The notes under the pieces were generated by a model, which saw only the letters and a program-made list of their open reading frames with translations, had not been told where the DNA came from and ran no database searches. This document shows positions 38,308 to 48,288 of a stretch of 64,000 nt of DNA, piece by piece. This DNA is from Niallia circulans (GTDB taxonomy: Bacteria; Bacillota; Bacilli; Bacillales; Cytobacillaceae): the NCBI RefSeq assembly GCF_003726095.1, contig NZ_CP026031.1, positions 2,294,001 to 2,358,000 of the forward strand. Reading direction: 5' to 3'. The number at the start of each line of letters is the position of its first letter. Positions within the stretch are counted from its first letter, which is position 1. A program made the translations under genes and the position numbers.

Positions 38308-38913
38308 TCAGCGAGGGGAAACATTCCATTTTTTTAAAATTCTGTTTGCTTGTTGGATTGACTCTTCCATCGATCCATTATTATTAATTACTTCATCAGC
38401 AAGAGCAAGTTTCTCCTGTAACGGCATTTGAGCGTTTATTCTTTTGAGCGCTTGCTCATAACTTAAATCATTTCTTTTCATTAATCGCGTAATTTGAGTA
38501 TCCTGATCCACATATACTAAGATTGTTCGATCAACTGTGTGATTTAGTTTATTTTCAAAGAGCAAGGGAATATCTAAGATCACTACTTTTTCGCCCGATT
38601 CCACTGCTTTTTTCTGCTTCTCATCCATCCTTCTTCTAACATCAGGATGCACAATGCTATTAAGCACACGGCGTTCCTCTTCATTTGAAAAAATAATTTC
38701 TCCCAGCTTTTGACGATTTAGCGTTCCATCTGAATGTAAAACTCCCTTGCCAAAATGAGACGCTATCTTTAGATATGCTGGTTCTCCTTTTTCTACAGCA
38801 AGTCTTGATTCAATGTCCGCATCGATAATCGGAATATTTAGTGATTGATAATAGGAGGAGATTGTTGATTTTCCACTCGCAATTCCTCCCGTTAATCCAA
38901 CTATTAACGTCAT
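38308..38913 (-). CDS. coaE: Dephospho-CoA kinase
   Basis: 201 residues. P-loop GLTGGIASGKST at the N-terminus, then IIDADIESRLAVEKG and VVILDIPLLFENKLN, the usual CoaE motifs. It catalyses the last step of coenzyme A synthesis. In B. subtilis gapB and speD lie between nrdR and coaE; here they are absent and only about 110 bases separate the two genes. Confidence 0.96.
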   Translation of the reverse strand: MTLIVGLTGGIASGKSTISSYYQSLNIPIIDADIESRLAVEKGEPAYLKIASHFGKGVLHSDGTLNRQKLGEIIFSNEEERRVLNSIVHPDVRRRMDEKQKKAVESGEKVVILDIPLLFENKLNHTVDRTILVYVDQDTQITRLMKRNDLSYEQALKRINAQMPLQEKLALADEVINNNGSMEESIQQANRILKKWNVSPR

Positions 38914-38957
38914 AAAAATACCTACCTTATTGATTTTTAGTATGTAACAAAATCGAT

Positions 38958-38990
38958 AAAAAAGCCTTCTCTTTTTATTAATAGAGAAGA
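38958..38990 (-). terminator. Terminator of ytaF
   Basis: On the minus strand CTTCTCT and AGAGAAG pair and are followed by GCTTTTTT. It lies between ytaF and coaE. Confidence 0.7.
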
Positions 38991-39064
38991 TAGATGAATT
39001 CTAAAGGCGATTCACCAAGGAGGTTCACCGCCTAAAAGAAACAACCTATTTCATAAATAAATAA

Positions 39065-39700
39065 TTAAAGTTTAAAGATCCCAATAATGATTAGGATAAT
39101 CCCAGGAATAAAGGAGAATTTATCCATATAACTTTTCTCTGAAAGAAATCTCCCTAGATAAATCCCTAATGAAACAAAGGAAGTACTCATAAAAATCACA
39201 GCAAGTGTTAAAAATAATGGAGGAAACCCTAGCATAGAGGCACCAATTCCAGCTCCAAATGCATCCAAAGACAAGGCGAAACCTAACACAACTGCTTCTA
39301 GCCCTGTAATTGTTCCTGATTTATCAAAATCGGCTGTTAATGGCTTCTTTAAAATATTGATGACAATCCCTAAAGATTTTATTTCAAAATTAATAATATT
39401 CTTTTCTTCTGTTAGTATTTCCTTTTCCTTGCTCGGCTTAAAATATTGGTAAAGAATCCAACCACCTAATAGGATTAAAATAATCCCACCTATACTCTCT
39501 GCAAACGAAGGGGAGAATATCCTTGAGATAACATGACCAACTAACATCGCTATCAGAAGTGTTAAACCGGAACAACAGGCGATAATCAGGATAGAATTTA
39601 AGGGCATTTTCATTTTTCGAAGTCCGTACGTAAAACCAACACTAAAGCTATCGATGCTAACAGCGATTGCTAACAATAAAAGAGAAAACACCTGGACCAT
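39065..39700 (-). CDS. ytaF: Sporulation membrane protein YtaF (MntP-like)
   Basis: 211 residues from the ATG at 39700, chosen because AAGGAG lies eight bases upstream and because the N-terminus then matches B. subtilis YtaF, which is also 211 residues. Six membrane segments are arranged as two repeats, each with a conserved acidic motif: AVSIDSFSVGFTYGLRK and ALSLDAFGAGIGASMLG. These resemble the MntP manganese exporter family. In Bacillus it is annotated as a sporulation protein. It lies between mutM and coaE in the expected order. Confidence 0.92.
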   Translation of the reverse strand: MVQVFSLLLLAIAVSIDSFSVGFTYGLRKMKMPLNSILIIACCSGLTLLIAMLVGHVISRIFSPSFAESIGGIILILLGGWILYQYFKPSKEKEILTEEKNIINFEIKSLGIVINILKKPLTADFDKSGTITGLEAVVLGFALSLDAFGAGIGASMLGFPPLFLTLAVIFMSTSFVSLGIYLGRFLSEKSYMDKFSFIPGIILIIIGIFKL

Positions 39701-39778
39701 AAAGATAAGCTCCTTCCAAATCAATAGTAATATACTATATGGAAAGAGCCCATCCAATGTTAATTCAGGTTTATTGTT

Positions 39779-40606
39779 TTATTTTTTTTGGCAATTAGGA
39801 CAAAAAACGGTTCCTCTTCCCCCGACTATAATTCTTTCTAAAGTATGGCCACATACTTTGCACTCTTGGCCCTTACGACCATATACATATAGTTCAAGCT
39901 GAAACATTCCAATTTGTCCTTGGGTGTTTACATAAGAGCGAATCGTGCTACCACCTTTTTCGACCGCTTCAGATAAAGTAGCGATGATTTCTTTATATAA
40001 TTTTTCTATTTCTTTCACATCTAGGGAATTTGCTGTTCTCTCCGGATGAATGCCACTTCGAAATAAAGATTCATCTACATATATATTTCCTAACCCAACC
40101 ACAATCTTTTGATCCAACAATGCTGTTTTGATACTGCGATTTGTTTTCGATAAACGCTCTGAAAAATTCGCTATCGTAAAGTCAGCAGCAAAAGGTTCAG
40201 GTCCTAATTGCGAAAGAGGCATGGCGTTTGATTCTTCCCCTTTTTTAAATAAATGCATGGTACCGAATTTCCGGACATCTTTATACCGTAGCTCTGAACC
40301 ATCTTCAAAAAAGAAAATAACATGGGTATGCTTATCAACTGGCTCTTGTGCTTGAAATACTCCATATTTGCCTTCCATTCGCAAATGGGAGACGATGGTA
40401 AAATCATTTGTTTCAATTAATATAAATTTCCCACGTCTTTTAACATCTAAAATGGTTTGACCAACCAATGCATCCGAAAATTCTTCCACATTTTCTGGTT
40501 TTTTAATCATTTTTGCCCATGATACAACCACTTCTTTTATTACTTTATTTTGCGTCAGCTGTTTCAGCGTTTTTCGTACCGTTTCAACTTCTGGTAATTC
40601 TGGCAT
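39779..40606 (-). CDS. mutM: Formamidopyrimidine-DNA glycosylase
   Basis: 275 residues from the ATG at 40606. That start gives the required N-terminus Met-Pro-Glu-Leu-Pro-Glu, in which Pro2 is the catalytic nucleophile, and has AAGGAGG at good spacing; an ATG two codons upstream sits too close to that site. It excises oxidised purines such as 8-oxoguanine. The helix-two-turn-helix region with VGLGNIYVDESLFRSGIHP and the C-terminal zinc finger CKVCGHTLERIIVGGRGTVFCPNC are intact. It is directly downstream of polA. Confidence 0.97.
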   Translation of the reverse strand: MPELPEVETVRKTLKQLTQNKVIKEVVVSWAKMIKKPENVEEFSDALVGQTILDVKRRGKFILIETNDFTIVSHLRMEGKYGVFQAQEPVDKHTHVIFFFEDGSELRYKDVRKFGTMHLFKKGEESNAMPLSQLGPEPFAADFTIANFSERLSKTNRSIKTALLDQKIVVGLGNIYVDESLFRSGIHPERTANSLDVKEIEKLYKEIIATLSEAVEKGGSTIRSYVNTQGQIGMFQLELYVYGRKGQECKVCGHTLERIIVGGRGTVFCPNCQKK

Positions 40607-40727
40607 TTCCATCCCCTCCTTTCATGTAAAAAATTTCTATTATAAGATTCGTGAAAATTTGTTCCTTTAAACTATCGCCTAATTATTTCTATAGAAAAAA
40701 GAATAATCTTTTAGAGAACAGTCTTTA

Positions 40728-43366
40728 TTATTTTGCATCATACCAAGTTGGACCGTAAGAATAGTCCACTTTTAAAGGCACGCTTAATTCAACTGCATGT
40801 TCCATTACATCTGGCACAATTTCTTTCAGCTTTTCTATTTCGTCTTTAGGAGCTTCAAAAATCAATTCATCGTGAACCTGCAGCAACAATTTTGCTTTCA
40901 ACCCTTCTACTTCCAAGCGCTTTGCCATATCAATCATCGCTTTTTTGATGATATCAGCTGCACTTCCTTGGATTGGTGTATTCATCGCCGTTCTCTCTGC
41001 AAAACCGCGAAGATTAAAGTTTCTGCTTGTGATATCAGCTAAATATCTTCTTCTCTGAAGCAAAGTGGAGACATAGCCTTTTTGCTTTGCATCTGCCACA
41101 ATTTCTTCCATATAATTTCTTACTCCTGGATAACTTTCTAAGTAACGTTCAATGAATTTCGCCGCTTCTTTTCTTGTAATATGCAGACTTTGAGAAAGTC
41201 CATAATCACTAATTCCATATACAATACCAAAGTTAACTGCTTTAGCATGTCTTCGCATATTAGAGGTTACTTCGTCAGCTTCTACATGGAAAACAGACAT
41301 AGCTGTTTCTGTATGAATATCATGATCTTCTCTAAATGCTTCGATTAATTTCTCATCATTAGCGATATGAGCAAGTACCCGTAACTCTATTTGACTATAA
41401 TCAGCAGCAAAAATTACCCAATCCTCTTCTGTCGGCACAAACGCTTGTCTTATTTTTCTTCCTTCTTCTAAACGAATCGGGATATTTTGCAAATTAGGAT
41501 CAATCGAACTTAAGCGACCTGTTTGTGTTAGTACCTGGTTAAATCTTGTATGAATTCTTCCATTATGGACCACTTTTTGTAAGCCTTCTATATAGGTTGA
41601 TTGCAATTTCCCCAGTTGCCTATATTCTAATATTTCTCTAATTACTTCATGTGAACTAGCAAGTTGCTCTAATACATCAGCAGATGTGGAATAGCCTGTC
41701 TTCGTTTTCTTTACAACTGGCAATCCAAGTTTTTCAAATAAAATCACACCAAGTTGTTTTGGAGAATTGATATTAAAGGTTTCACCAGCCAGCTCATAAA
41801 TTCGCCCTTCAATTTCTTTCAATCTTTCGGAAAGCTCTTGCCCCATTGCTTTTAGGCGAGATACATCCACCTTAACCCCCGTTGATTCCATATCAGCAAG
41901 TACCAAGCTTAAAGGCATTTCTAAATCGTAAAATAAGGCTTCTTGATCGTTCTTTTTCAATTCATCTTCCATTGTCTCTTGGATAGCCTTCAATGCGAAT
42001 GCCTTTCTCACGAGATGGTCTGCTAATATTTCTTGTTCGGGAACCTTTCTTTTTGCTCCTTTTCCATAAAATACTTCATCTGATTGTAAATTAGTAAAAT
42101 CATATTTTTTAGCAACAGAGGCAACATCCTCAATCGTTGCAGAAGGATCCGCTAAATATGCTGCGATAAGAATATCAAATGTAATTCCTTTTAAATGAAT
42201 TCCTTGATGACGTAACGATACTTCCGATCTTTTAGCATCATAAACAATCTTTTCTTTCTTCTCATCTTCTGCCCAATTTTTAAAAGCAGACGACTTTAAA
42301 GCATGATCAATTGGAAGAAAGTATGCGCCATTATCATTTAAAAGAGAAATCCCTAGAATAGGTGCATAATGATAATTATCTTCTAATACTTCAACATACA
42401 TAATATTCCTATCAGAAAAAATATCGTCTGTGATATTTTCAACGGTTTTAAACTCGATATCTTCTAAAACAAGTTCTTCTTTTTCTGGTGCATCTCCTAA
42501 TTTTTCGAGAAGAGAATTAAAGCCAAGCTCTTTGAAAATCTCCTTTAATTTCTCTATTTGCATCCCAGGAAATTCTGTATCTTCTAATGTTATGGTTAAA
42601 GGAGCTTCTCTGAAAATAGTAGCAAGTTCTTTACTCATTAATGCTTGGTCCTTAAATTCTTCTAACTTTTCCTTCAGCTTTTTACCACTTACTTTGTCAA
42701 TAGATTGGACTAAATTTTCTAAGGAATCAAATTCCTTCAGCAATTTGATAGCTGTTTTTTCTCCAACACCGGGGACACCTGGAATATTATCTGAGCTATC
42801 ACCCATTAGACCTTTCATATCAATAATTCGGTCAGGCGTCAGGCCATATTTTGCTTGGATATGGTCTGGCGTATAGGACTCCATGTCTGTAATTCCTTTT
42901 CTAGTGATATAGACAGTTGTCTTATCCGAACTTAATTGGGTTAAATCTTTATCACCAGAAATTACAACTACTTCAAAACCATCTTTTTCTCCTTGAAGAG
43001 AAAGTGTTCCGATAATATCATCAGCTTCATAGTTTTCTAATTCGTAATGATGGATACCATAGGATTTCAACAACTCTCTAATATACGGGAATTGCTCCGA
43101 CAATTCTGGTGGCGTTTTTTGGCGCCCCCCTTATATTCACTAAACGTTTTATGGCGAAAAGTTGTTTTCCCTGCATCAAAGGCAACAAGAGCATGTGTTG
43201 GCTTTTCTTCTTCAATAATTTTCATAAGCATCATCGTGAAACCATAAACAGCATTTGTGTGCACACCTTTATCATTGTTTAATAGAGGCAAAGCAAAAAA
43301 CGCTCGATACGCAATACTATTACCGTCAATTAAGATTAATTTCTTTTTCAAGAAATCCTCCTCCAT
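40728..43366 (-). pseudogene. polA: DNA polymerase I, split by a one-base frameshift
   Basis: The two frames join to a protein of about 879 residues, the length of Bacillus Pol I. The first (43366-43067) holds the start of the 5'-3' exonuclease domain (LILIDGNSIAYRAFFALP ... FDAGKTTFRH); the second (from 43103) carries on with EQFPYIRELL and has the rest of that domain, the inactive 3'-5' exonuclease-like domain and the polymerase domain (AADYSQIELRVLAHI, RRHAKAVNFGIVYGIS, QVHDELIFE). The break is in a run of six Cs at 43125-43130; seven would restore the reading through EYKGGRQKTPPEL. All else is intact, so a sequencing error or a very recent mutation is likely. Confidence 0.93.
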
Positions 43367-43806
43367 CCTTTTAATATGGTATATTTTCTCGTATATAAAC
43401 GGGGATTATTACACGACTTAATATTATTTATTTTACATGACATATTCATAAATGTAAAAAAGCAGAGATTGTGATAAAAGAGGTCTTACCAGACACGTGC
43501 TTATTTCACCCTACAAGGAAATAAGCGTGCAGTACACATCTTTTAGCAACAAACTCCGCTATTTTTACAGCATCAAAAAACAATTTAGGTATATCGACAC
43601 TGGCATGGATAAGAGGATCACAATTCTACCAACAATCATTTACGATTCCTTTCCTACCATACCCACTATTAAAAGGGGAAGCCAAAAGCGGGGTAGCTTT
43701 TAGCTTAAGTCCTTAACCAAATGGATAAGGGGGACTTCAAAAATAATTGTACCAACAAAGTGTAAACCCACCATAAACCAAATGTAAAAACAATGTAAAG
43801 GAAGTA
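43367..43806. other. Intergenic region upstream of polA
   Basis: About 440 bases with no gene I can support. A GC-richer spot near 43670-43720 has repeated AAAAG(C)GGG words. The polA promoter should be in the first 100 bases, on the minus strand. Confidence 0.4.
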
Positions 43807-44320
43807 GAAAAGCGGAGGAGACTGTTCATCGGTGTACAAACTGGAGACTATCGACTGAGATAAAGGATACACGACGAACGATAGAGAGTCGATGTTGACT
43901 TATCGTAGGGAGATCGTCGGAAGTTTGCTAACCGATAGACTCCGCAGCTAGACAATGAAAAGCGGAAGGCACCGTTTAGCGCCTTGTAAACTGGAGCGAT
44001 TCTCTCAAGATAAAGGATACACGACGAACGATAGAGAGTCGATGTTGACTTATCGTAGGGAGATCGTCGGAAGTTTGCTAACCGATAGGCTCCGCAGCTA
44101 GACAATGAAAAGCGGAGGAGACTGTTCATCGGTGTACAAACTGGAGACTATCGACTAAGATAAAGGATACACGACGAACGATAGAGAGTCGATGTTGACT
44201 TATCGTAAGGAGATCGTCGGAAGTTTGCTAACCGATAGGCTCCGCAGCTAGACAATGAAAAGCGGAGGAGACTGTTCATCGGTGTACAAACTGGAGACTA
44301 TCGACTGAGATAAAGGATAA
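43807..44320. repeat. 150-bp tandem repeat array, about 3.4 copies
   Basis: Units start at 43807, 43957, 44107 and 44257, each opening with GAAAAGCGGA, so the period is exactly 150 bases; the last is cut after about 64 bases. Units 1, 3 and 4 are almost identical, and unit 2 differs in its first 55 bases. Each full unit contains ACGATA...TATCGT and other inverted pairs, so an RNA copy would be strongly folded. Open frames through the array are by-products of the repeat. The function is unknown. Confidence 0.9.
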
Positions 44321-44340
44321 TCTTCTTTCTTAAAATAAAT

Positions 44341-44402
44341 TAAAAACCCCAAAACATTATACGAATTTTCCAGCATTTTACGTATAGTTGTTTGGGGTTA
44401 TG
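44341..44402 (-). terminator. Terminator of phoPR
   Basis: Arms AACCCCAAAACA and TGTTTGGGGTT, with an inner pair TATACG/CGTATA; on the minus strand it ends in GGGGTTTTTAATT. It lies just after phoR. Confidence 0.85.
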
Positions 44403-44435
44403 TTTAGTTAAAACACTTAAGCTACAGCCTTTTTC

Positions 44436-46190
44436 CTAAAATGGAAATTCCTTATGCAAAATAACAGTGAAAGTCGTTCCTTCTCCCATCTCACTCTCTA
44501 CTTGAATTGTTCCTCTATGAAGCTCTACTAAATGCTTCACGATTGCCAGTCCTAATCCAGTGCCTCCAGAATTTCTACTTCGCGCTTTATCCACTCGATA
44601 AAAGCGTTCAAATATTCTAGGAATTTCTTCTTGCTCTATTCCAATTCCAGTATCCTGAATTCTTATTTCGATTTTCTTTTTCTTCTCCACGACGTAGACA
44701 GTAATTTCTCCATCATTCGGAGTATAGATAACCGCATTCGTTATAAGATTTAAAAAAACTTGCGTTAATCGACTTCTATCACCCTCAATTTGAACAATTT
44801 CATTCGCTTGAGGAAACAGTAACTTAATATTTTTCGCTTCCGCTCTACCTTCCAACATTTTTGTCGCTTTATTGAGAATTTCCATCAGATTAAATTCCTC
44901 TTTATTAAGGGCAAAATGGTGCTGTTCCAATTTTGAAAGATCCAGAAGGTCTTGAATTAACGTCTGTAATCGGTGACTCTCTTTTAAAATGATTCGTAAA
45001 AATTCCTCTAACGTCTCCTTATCTTCCATCGCTCCATCAAGAAGTGTTTCCGAGAAGCCTTTAATAGAAGTAATAGGAGTTTTTAATTCATGAGAGACAT
45101 TGGCTACAAAGTCTTTACGAATTTGCTCAAGCTTTTTCAATTCTGTTATATCATTAAAAACGAGTAAAATCCCCATCCATCTGTCATTCGTCCCAATAAT
45201 AGGTACTCCATACACTTGAAAGCTTTTTTTCTCATTTTTAATCTCTAGGGTCATATCTCGGATTACTTTATGTTCAGTCATAAATATTTCTTCCGCTAAA
45301 TCAGTCACTTGTCTATATGGAATGACTTTGTAGTATTGTTTATAGAGATAATCAGCAGAACGGACAAAGAACATATCCTTATAGGATTTATTGATTAAAT
45401 TAATATATCCTCGGCTATCTATTAATAATAATCCGCTACCAATACTCTCAATCAATGTTCCTAGACGATCTTCTTGAATTTCTTGTGCTTTTACCATCTC
45501 TTGCATATCTTTAGCTACTTTATTTAGCGAAGAACTAAGTACTCCTGTTTCATCTACTCGATCTTCATAGGTTCTCGCATGGTAATTCCCATTCGCTAAA
45601 TCGACAGCAACCTTGGTAGCTGACTCAATAGGTCTCGTATAACGATAAATTAATTTATAGCCAATTAAATAAATCACTAAAAGCGACAAGAAAAAAGAAG
45701 CAAAAATAATCCAATTAATATGCTGATAAGCCTTTTCTATTTCTTCTATTTTTGCACCAATTAATAGATATCCTAATCTCCCCTCTTCACCAGTTAACTG
45801 TTGTTGATAAAAGTGAAAGTTAGGATTTCCATTAATAGATACCGCTTTTGCTTTTTCATTTGAAAGCAGCCTTTGCATTCGATTTTCATATTCTGTATCT
45901 GTCTGCAGCTCTCCTTCGTTAAAGAGAATCTCTCCAGTTTCATCTATAACAGTAATTTGTATATCTAATGCTTCACTATATTCTTTTAATAGACTATTAT
46001 TAATGTCTAACCCATCGCCATTTTTCATTATTTGCTTTGCGATTAAAGTACCTTCGCGTTTCAATCGACTGTCAAAAGAGTCCATAAACGTCTTTTTATT
46101 ATATGATTCAATAAATATTGCTACGAACAAAAACACAATAAATATAGTAAATAAAACACTCGCCATTAATCGAGATTTAAAGCTCTTCAT
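44436..46190 (-). CDS. phoR: Phosphate-sensing histidine kinase PhoR
   Basis: 584 residues, close to 579 in B. subtilis. Order: membrane segment at about 8-28, extracytoplasmic sensor to about 158, second membrane segment at 159-181, HAMP domain to about 235, PAS domain at about 240-350, HisKA with the phosphorylated His367 in FVANVSHELKTPITSIKGF, and an ATPase domain with RIQDTGIGIEQEE and SGGTGLGLAIVKHL. It phosphorylates PhoP when phosphate is scarce. It begins directly at the end of phoP. The flanking polA and mdh genes support the name over other class I kinases. Confidence 0.94.
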   Translation of the reverse strand: MKSFKSRLMASVLFTIFIVFLFVAIFIESYNKKTFMDSFDSRLKREGTLIAKQIMKNGDGLDINNSLLKEYSEALDIQITVIDETGEILFNEGELQTDTEYENRMQRLLSNEKAKAVSINGNPNFHFYQQQLTGEEGRLGYLLIGAKIEEIEKAYQHINWIIFASFFLSLLVIYLIGYKLIYRYTRPIESATKVAVDLANGNYHARTYEDRVDETGVLSSSLNKVAKDMQEMVKAQEIQEDRLGTLIESIGSGLLLIDSRGYINLINKSYKDMFFVRSADYLYKQYYKVIPYRQVTDLAEEIFMTEHKVIRDMTLEIKNEKKSFQVYGVPIIGTNDRWMGILLVFNDITELKKLEQIRKDFVANVSHELKTPITSIKGFSETLLDGAMEDKETLEEFLRIILKESHRLQTLIQDLLDLSKLEQHHFALNKEEFNLMEILNKATKMLEGRAEAKNIKLLFPQANEIVQIEGDRSRLTQVFLNLITNAVIYTPNDGEITVYVVEKKKKIEIRIQDTGIGIEQEEIPRIFERFYRVDKARSRNSGGTGLGLAIVKHLVELHRGTIQVESEMGEGTTFTVILHKEFPF

Positions 46191-46907
46191 TTACTTTGGT
46201 TCCTCTAACTTATAACCCAATCCACGAATCGTTTTAATATATATTGGTTTTTTCGTATTTTCTTCAATTTTTTCACGTAAGTGGCTAATATGTACATCTA
46301 CAATTCTTGTATCTCCGACGAAGTCATAATTCCAAACAGCGCTTAATAGTTGATCCCTTGTAAGAACTCTTCCCTTATTTTTAACAAGATATAATAATAA
46401 CTCAAATTCTTTCGGAGTTAACTCTAATAGTTCCCCTTTGAAATATGCTTCATAATAATTAGGAAGCACTCTTAATTCACCTATTTTAATACCATCGTCC
46501 TCTTCTTCATCTACTTCATCCGAGGCTGCTGGCACTTGCATTTGAATTCGTCTTAATACAGCTTTAATTCGAGCAATGACTTCCCGGGGGCTAAAAGGTT
46601 TAGTCATATAATCATCTGCACCTAGTTCAAGCCCTAAAACTTTGTCAAATTCATCGTCTTTAGCTGTTAACATTAAAATAGGAGTTAACACTTTCTGTTG
46701 GCGTAATTCTTTACAAACATCCATCCCATCTTTTTTTGGCAGCATTAAATCTAGTAAGATGACATCCGGATTAGCAGTTAATGCTAGATTCAATCCTTCT
46801 TCTCCATCCATGGCAGTTAATACATCATAACCTGCCTGTTGTAAATTATACTTAAGTAGAGTTACGATAGATTGTTCATCATCTACAACTAAAACCTTTT
46901 TCTTCAT
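46191..46907 (-). CDS. phoP: Phosphate response regulator PhoP
   Basis: 238 residues. Receiver domain with the phosphate-accepting Asp53 in VILLDLMLPKKDG and the conserved Lys in LMLTAKDDE; the C-terminal OmpR/PhoB winged helix ends with RIVDVHISHLREKIEENTKKPIYIKTIRGLGYKLE. It controls phosphate starvation genes. phoR follows with no gap. A region of about 215 bases upstream separates it from mdh. Confidence 0.95.
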   Translation of the reverse strand: MKKKVLVVDDEQSIVTLLKYNLQQAGYDVLTAMDGEEGLNLALTANPDVILLDLMLPKKDGMDVCKELRQQKVLTPILMLTAKDDEFDKVLGLELGADDYMTKPFSPREVIARIKAVLRRIQMQVPAASDEVDEEEDDGIKIGELRVLPNYYEAYFKGELLELTPKEFELLLYLVKNKGRVLTRDQLLSAVWNYDFVGDTRIVDVHISHLREKIEENTKKPIYIKTIRGLGYKLEEPK

Positions 46908-47077
46908 ATACAGCCTCCAAATATGTTAATTCCCCTAAAGTCCCCTTATACCTATTTACATTATAATATATTGTCCAATAAAAATGGAAAAAACATTTAT
47001 ATCCTGTTTACAAATAGGAAATAATTCTTATAAATTATTATAGGTGTCTCTGGTTAAGTTTATTGATTAAATGAAAT

Positions 47078-47119
47078 AAAAAAATCGGCTAGCTCTTTTT
47101 TATCGAGCTGCCGACTTTT
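47078..47119 (-). terminator. Terminator of mdh
   Basis: AAAATCGGC(T)AGCTC pairs with GAGCTGCCGACTTTT. It lies a few bases after the mdh stop. Confidence 0.85.
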
Positions 47120-47123
47120 ATAC

Positions 47124-48058
47124 TTAATTTAATACTGTCAATACACTTCGAACGGAGTGAACAGATTTATCTAAGGCTGCCTTTTCTTCCTCAGTTAGTT
47201 CCAGTTCAATAATTTGTTCGATTCCGTTTCCGCCAAGAATTGTAGGTACACCTAGATAAAGATCGTTATAGCCATATTCTCCTTCTAAATAAGCGATAGT
47301 AGGAAGGATACGTCTTTGACTTTTAATTATAGCTTCACACATATCTACCACAGAAGCTGCTGGAGCATAATAAGCACTTCCGTTTCCAAGTAAATTTACA
47401 ATTTCCGCTCCACCAATTCTTGTTCTTTCAATAATCTCATCCAAGCGATGTTTTGGAATTAGTGCTTCTAATGGAATACCACCTGCATAGGAATAACGTA
47501 TAAGTGGAACCATATCATCACCATGTCCGCCTAATACAAATCCTGTAATGTCCTTAACGGAAAGATTTAACTCCATTGCCACAAAGCTGCGAAAGCGTGC
47601 TGTATCTAAAACCCCGACTGCCCAATTACTCTATTCTTAGGAAAGCCTGATTCTTTATAAACAGTATATGTCATGGCATCAACAGGGTTCGTAAGCACGA
47701 TAATGACACAATTAGGTGAATATTGCACAATTTCCTTTGTTACCGATTTCATAATAGCTTGATTTGTTTGTACAAGGTCATCTCTACTCATACCTGGCTT
47801 TCTTGCCATACCAGCAGTTATTACGACAATATCAGAATCAGCTGTATCTTTATAGTCGGAAGTTCCCGTTATATTTGCATCAAACCCTTGTACAGGACTT
47901 GCTTCAAACATATCTAATGCTTTTCCCTTTGTAGAGTTTTCATTTCGCGGAACATCTAATAATACGATATCACCAAGTTCTTTTTGAGCAAGCAAAAAAG
48001 CAGTTGTAGCCCCAGTAAAACCTCCACCAATGATGGAAATCTTCTTACGTTTAACCAT
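47124..48058 (-). pseudogene. mdh: Malate dehydrogenase, split by a one-base frameshift
   Basis: Two adjacent frames form one Mdh of about 312 residues. The first (48058-47606) has the NAD-binding start [20 protein letters not shown] and [29 protein letters not shown], then stops. The second resumes with [17 protein letters not shown] and has the active-site segment [18 protein letters not shown]. The break is in a run of four Cs at 47612-47615; five would restore [10 protein letters not shown]. The enzyme is central to the TCA cycle and the rest of the coding region is intact, so a sequence error is more likely than real loss. It lies downstream of icd and citZ, as in B. subtilis. Confidence 0.93.
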
Positions 48059-48201
48059 ATTATTTCCCCCTTATTAGACCGAGAATGAATGAAGCCCACC
48101 AATAAGCAGTTACAAAGCAGAGTCCCCTTTTACTCTATTTAGTAAATACTTTTCCCAGCTTATCCCATTCTAATCCAATACCGTAAATCTTCTATTTTGG
48201 A

Positions 48202-48236
48202 CAAAAAGGAAGAAGAGATGAGACGATCTCTTCTTC
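48202..48236 (-). terminator. Terminator of icd
   Basis: Arms GAAGAAGAGAT and ATCTCTTCTTC; on the minus strand it is followed by CTTTTTG. It lies about 26 bases after the icd stop. Confidence 0.85.
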
Positions 48237-48242
48237 AATTTG

Positions 48243-48288
48243 TTATTAATTCATGTTCTTAATTAATTCATGTTCTTAATTAATTCAT
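48243..48288. repeat. 17-bp tandem duplication at the 3' end of icd
   Basis: On the plus strand the 17-base unit ATGTTCTTAATTAATTC occurs twice in a row, with a partial third copy. The first copy encodes the last residues of Icd (ELIKNMN) and the rest lies after the stop codon. Confidence 0.85.

Noticed and set aside
42430..42876. 148-codon plus-strand frame opposite polA
   Set aside because: Serine-rich antisense shadow with no family resemblance; polA coding is clear there.
43848..44129. 93-codon minus-strand frame with internal protein repeats
   Set aside because: It is produced by the 150-bp DNA repeat; there is no ribosome binding site and the repeat explains the repeated residues.
43807..44320. 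Repeat array considered as a CRISPR array
   Set aside because: The 150-base units are contiguous with no unique spacers and there are no cas genes nearby.
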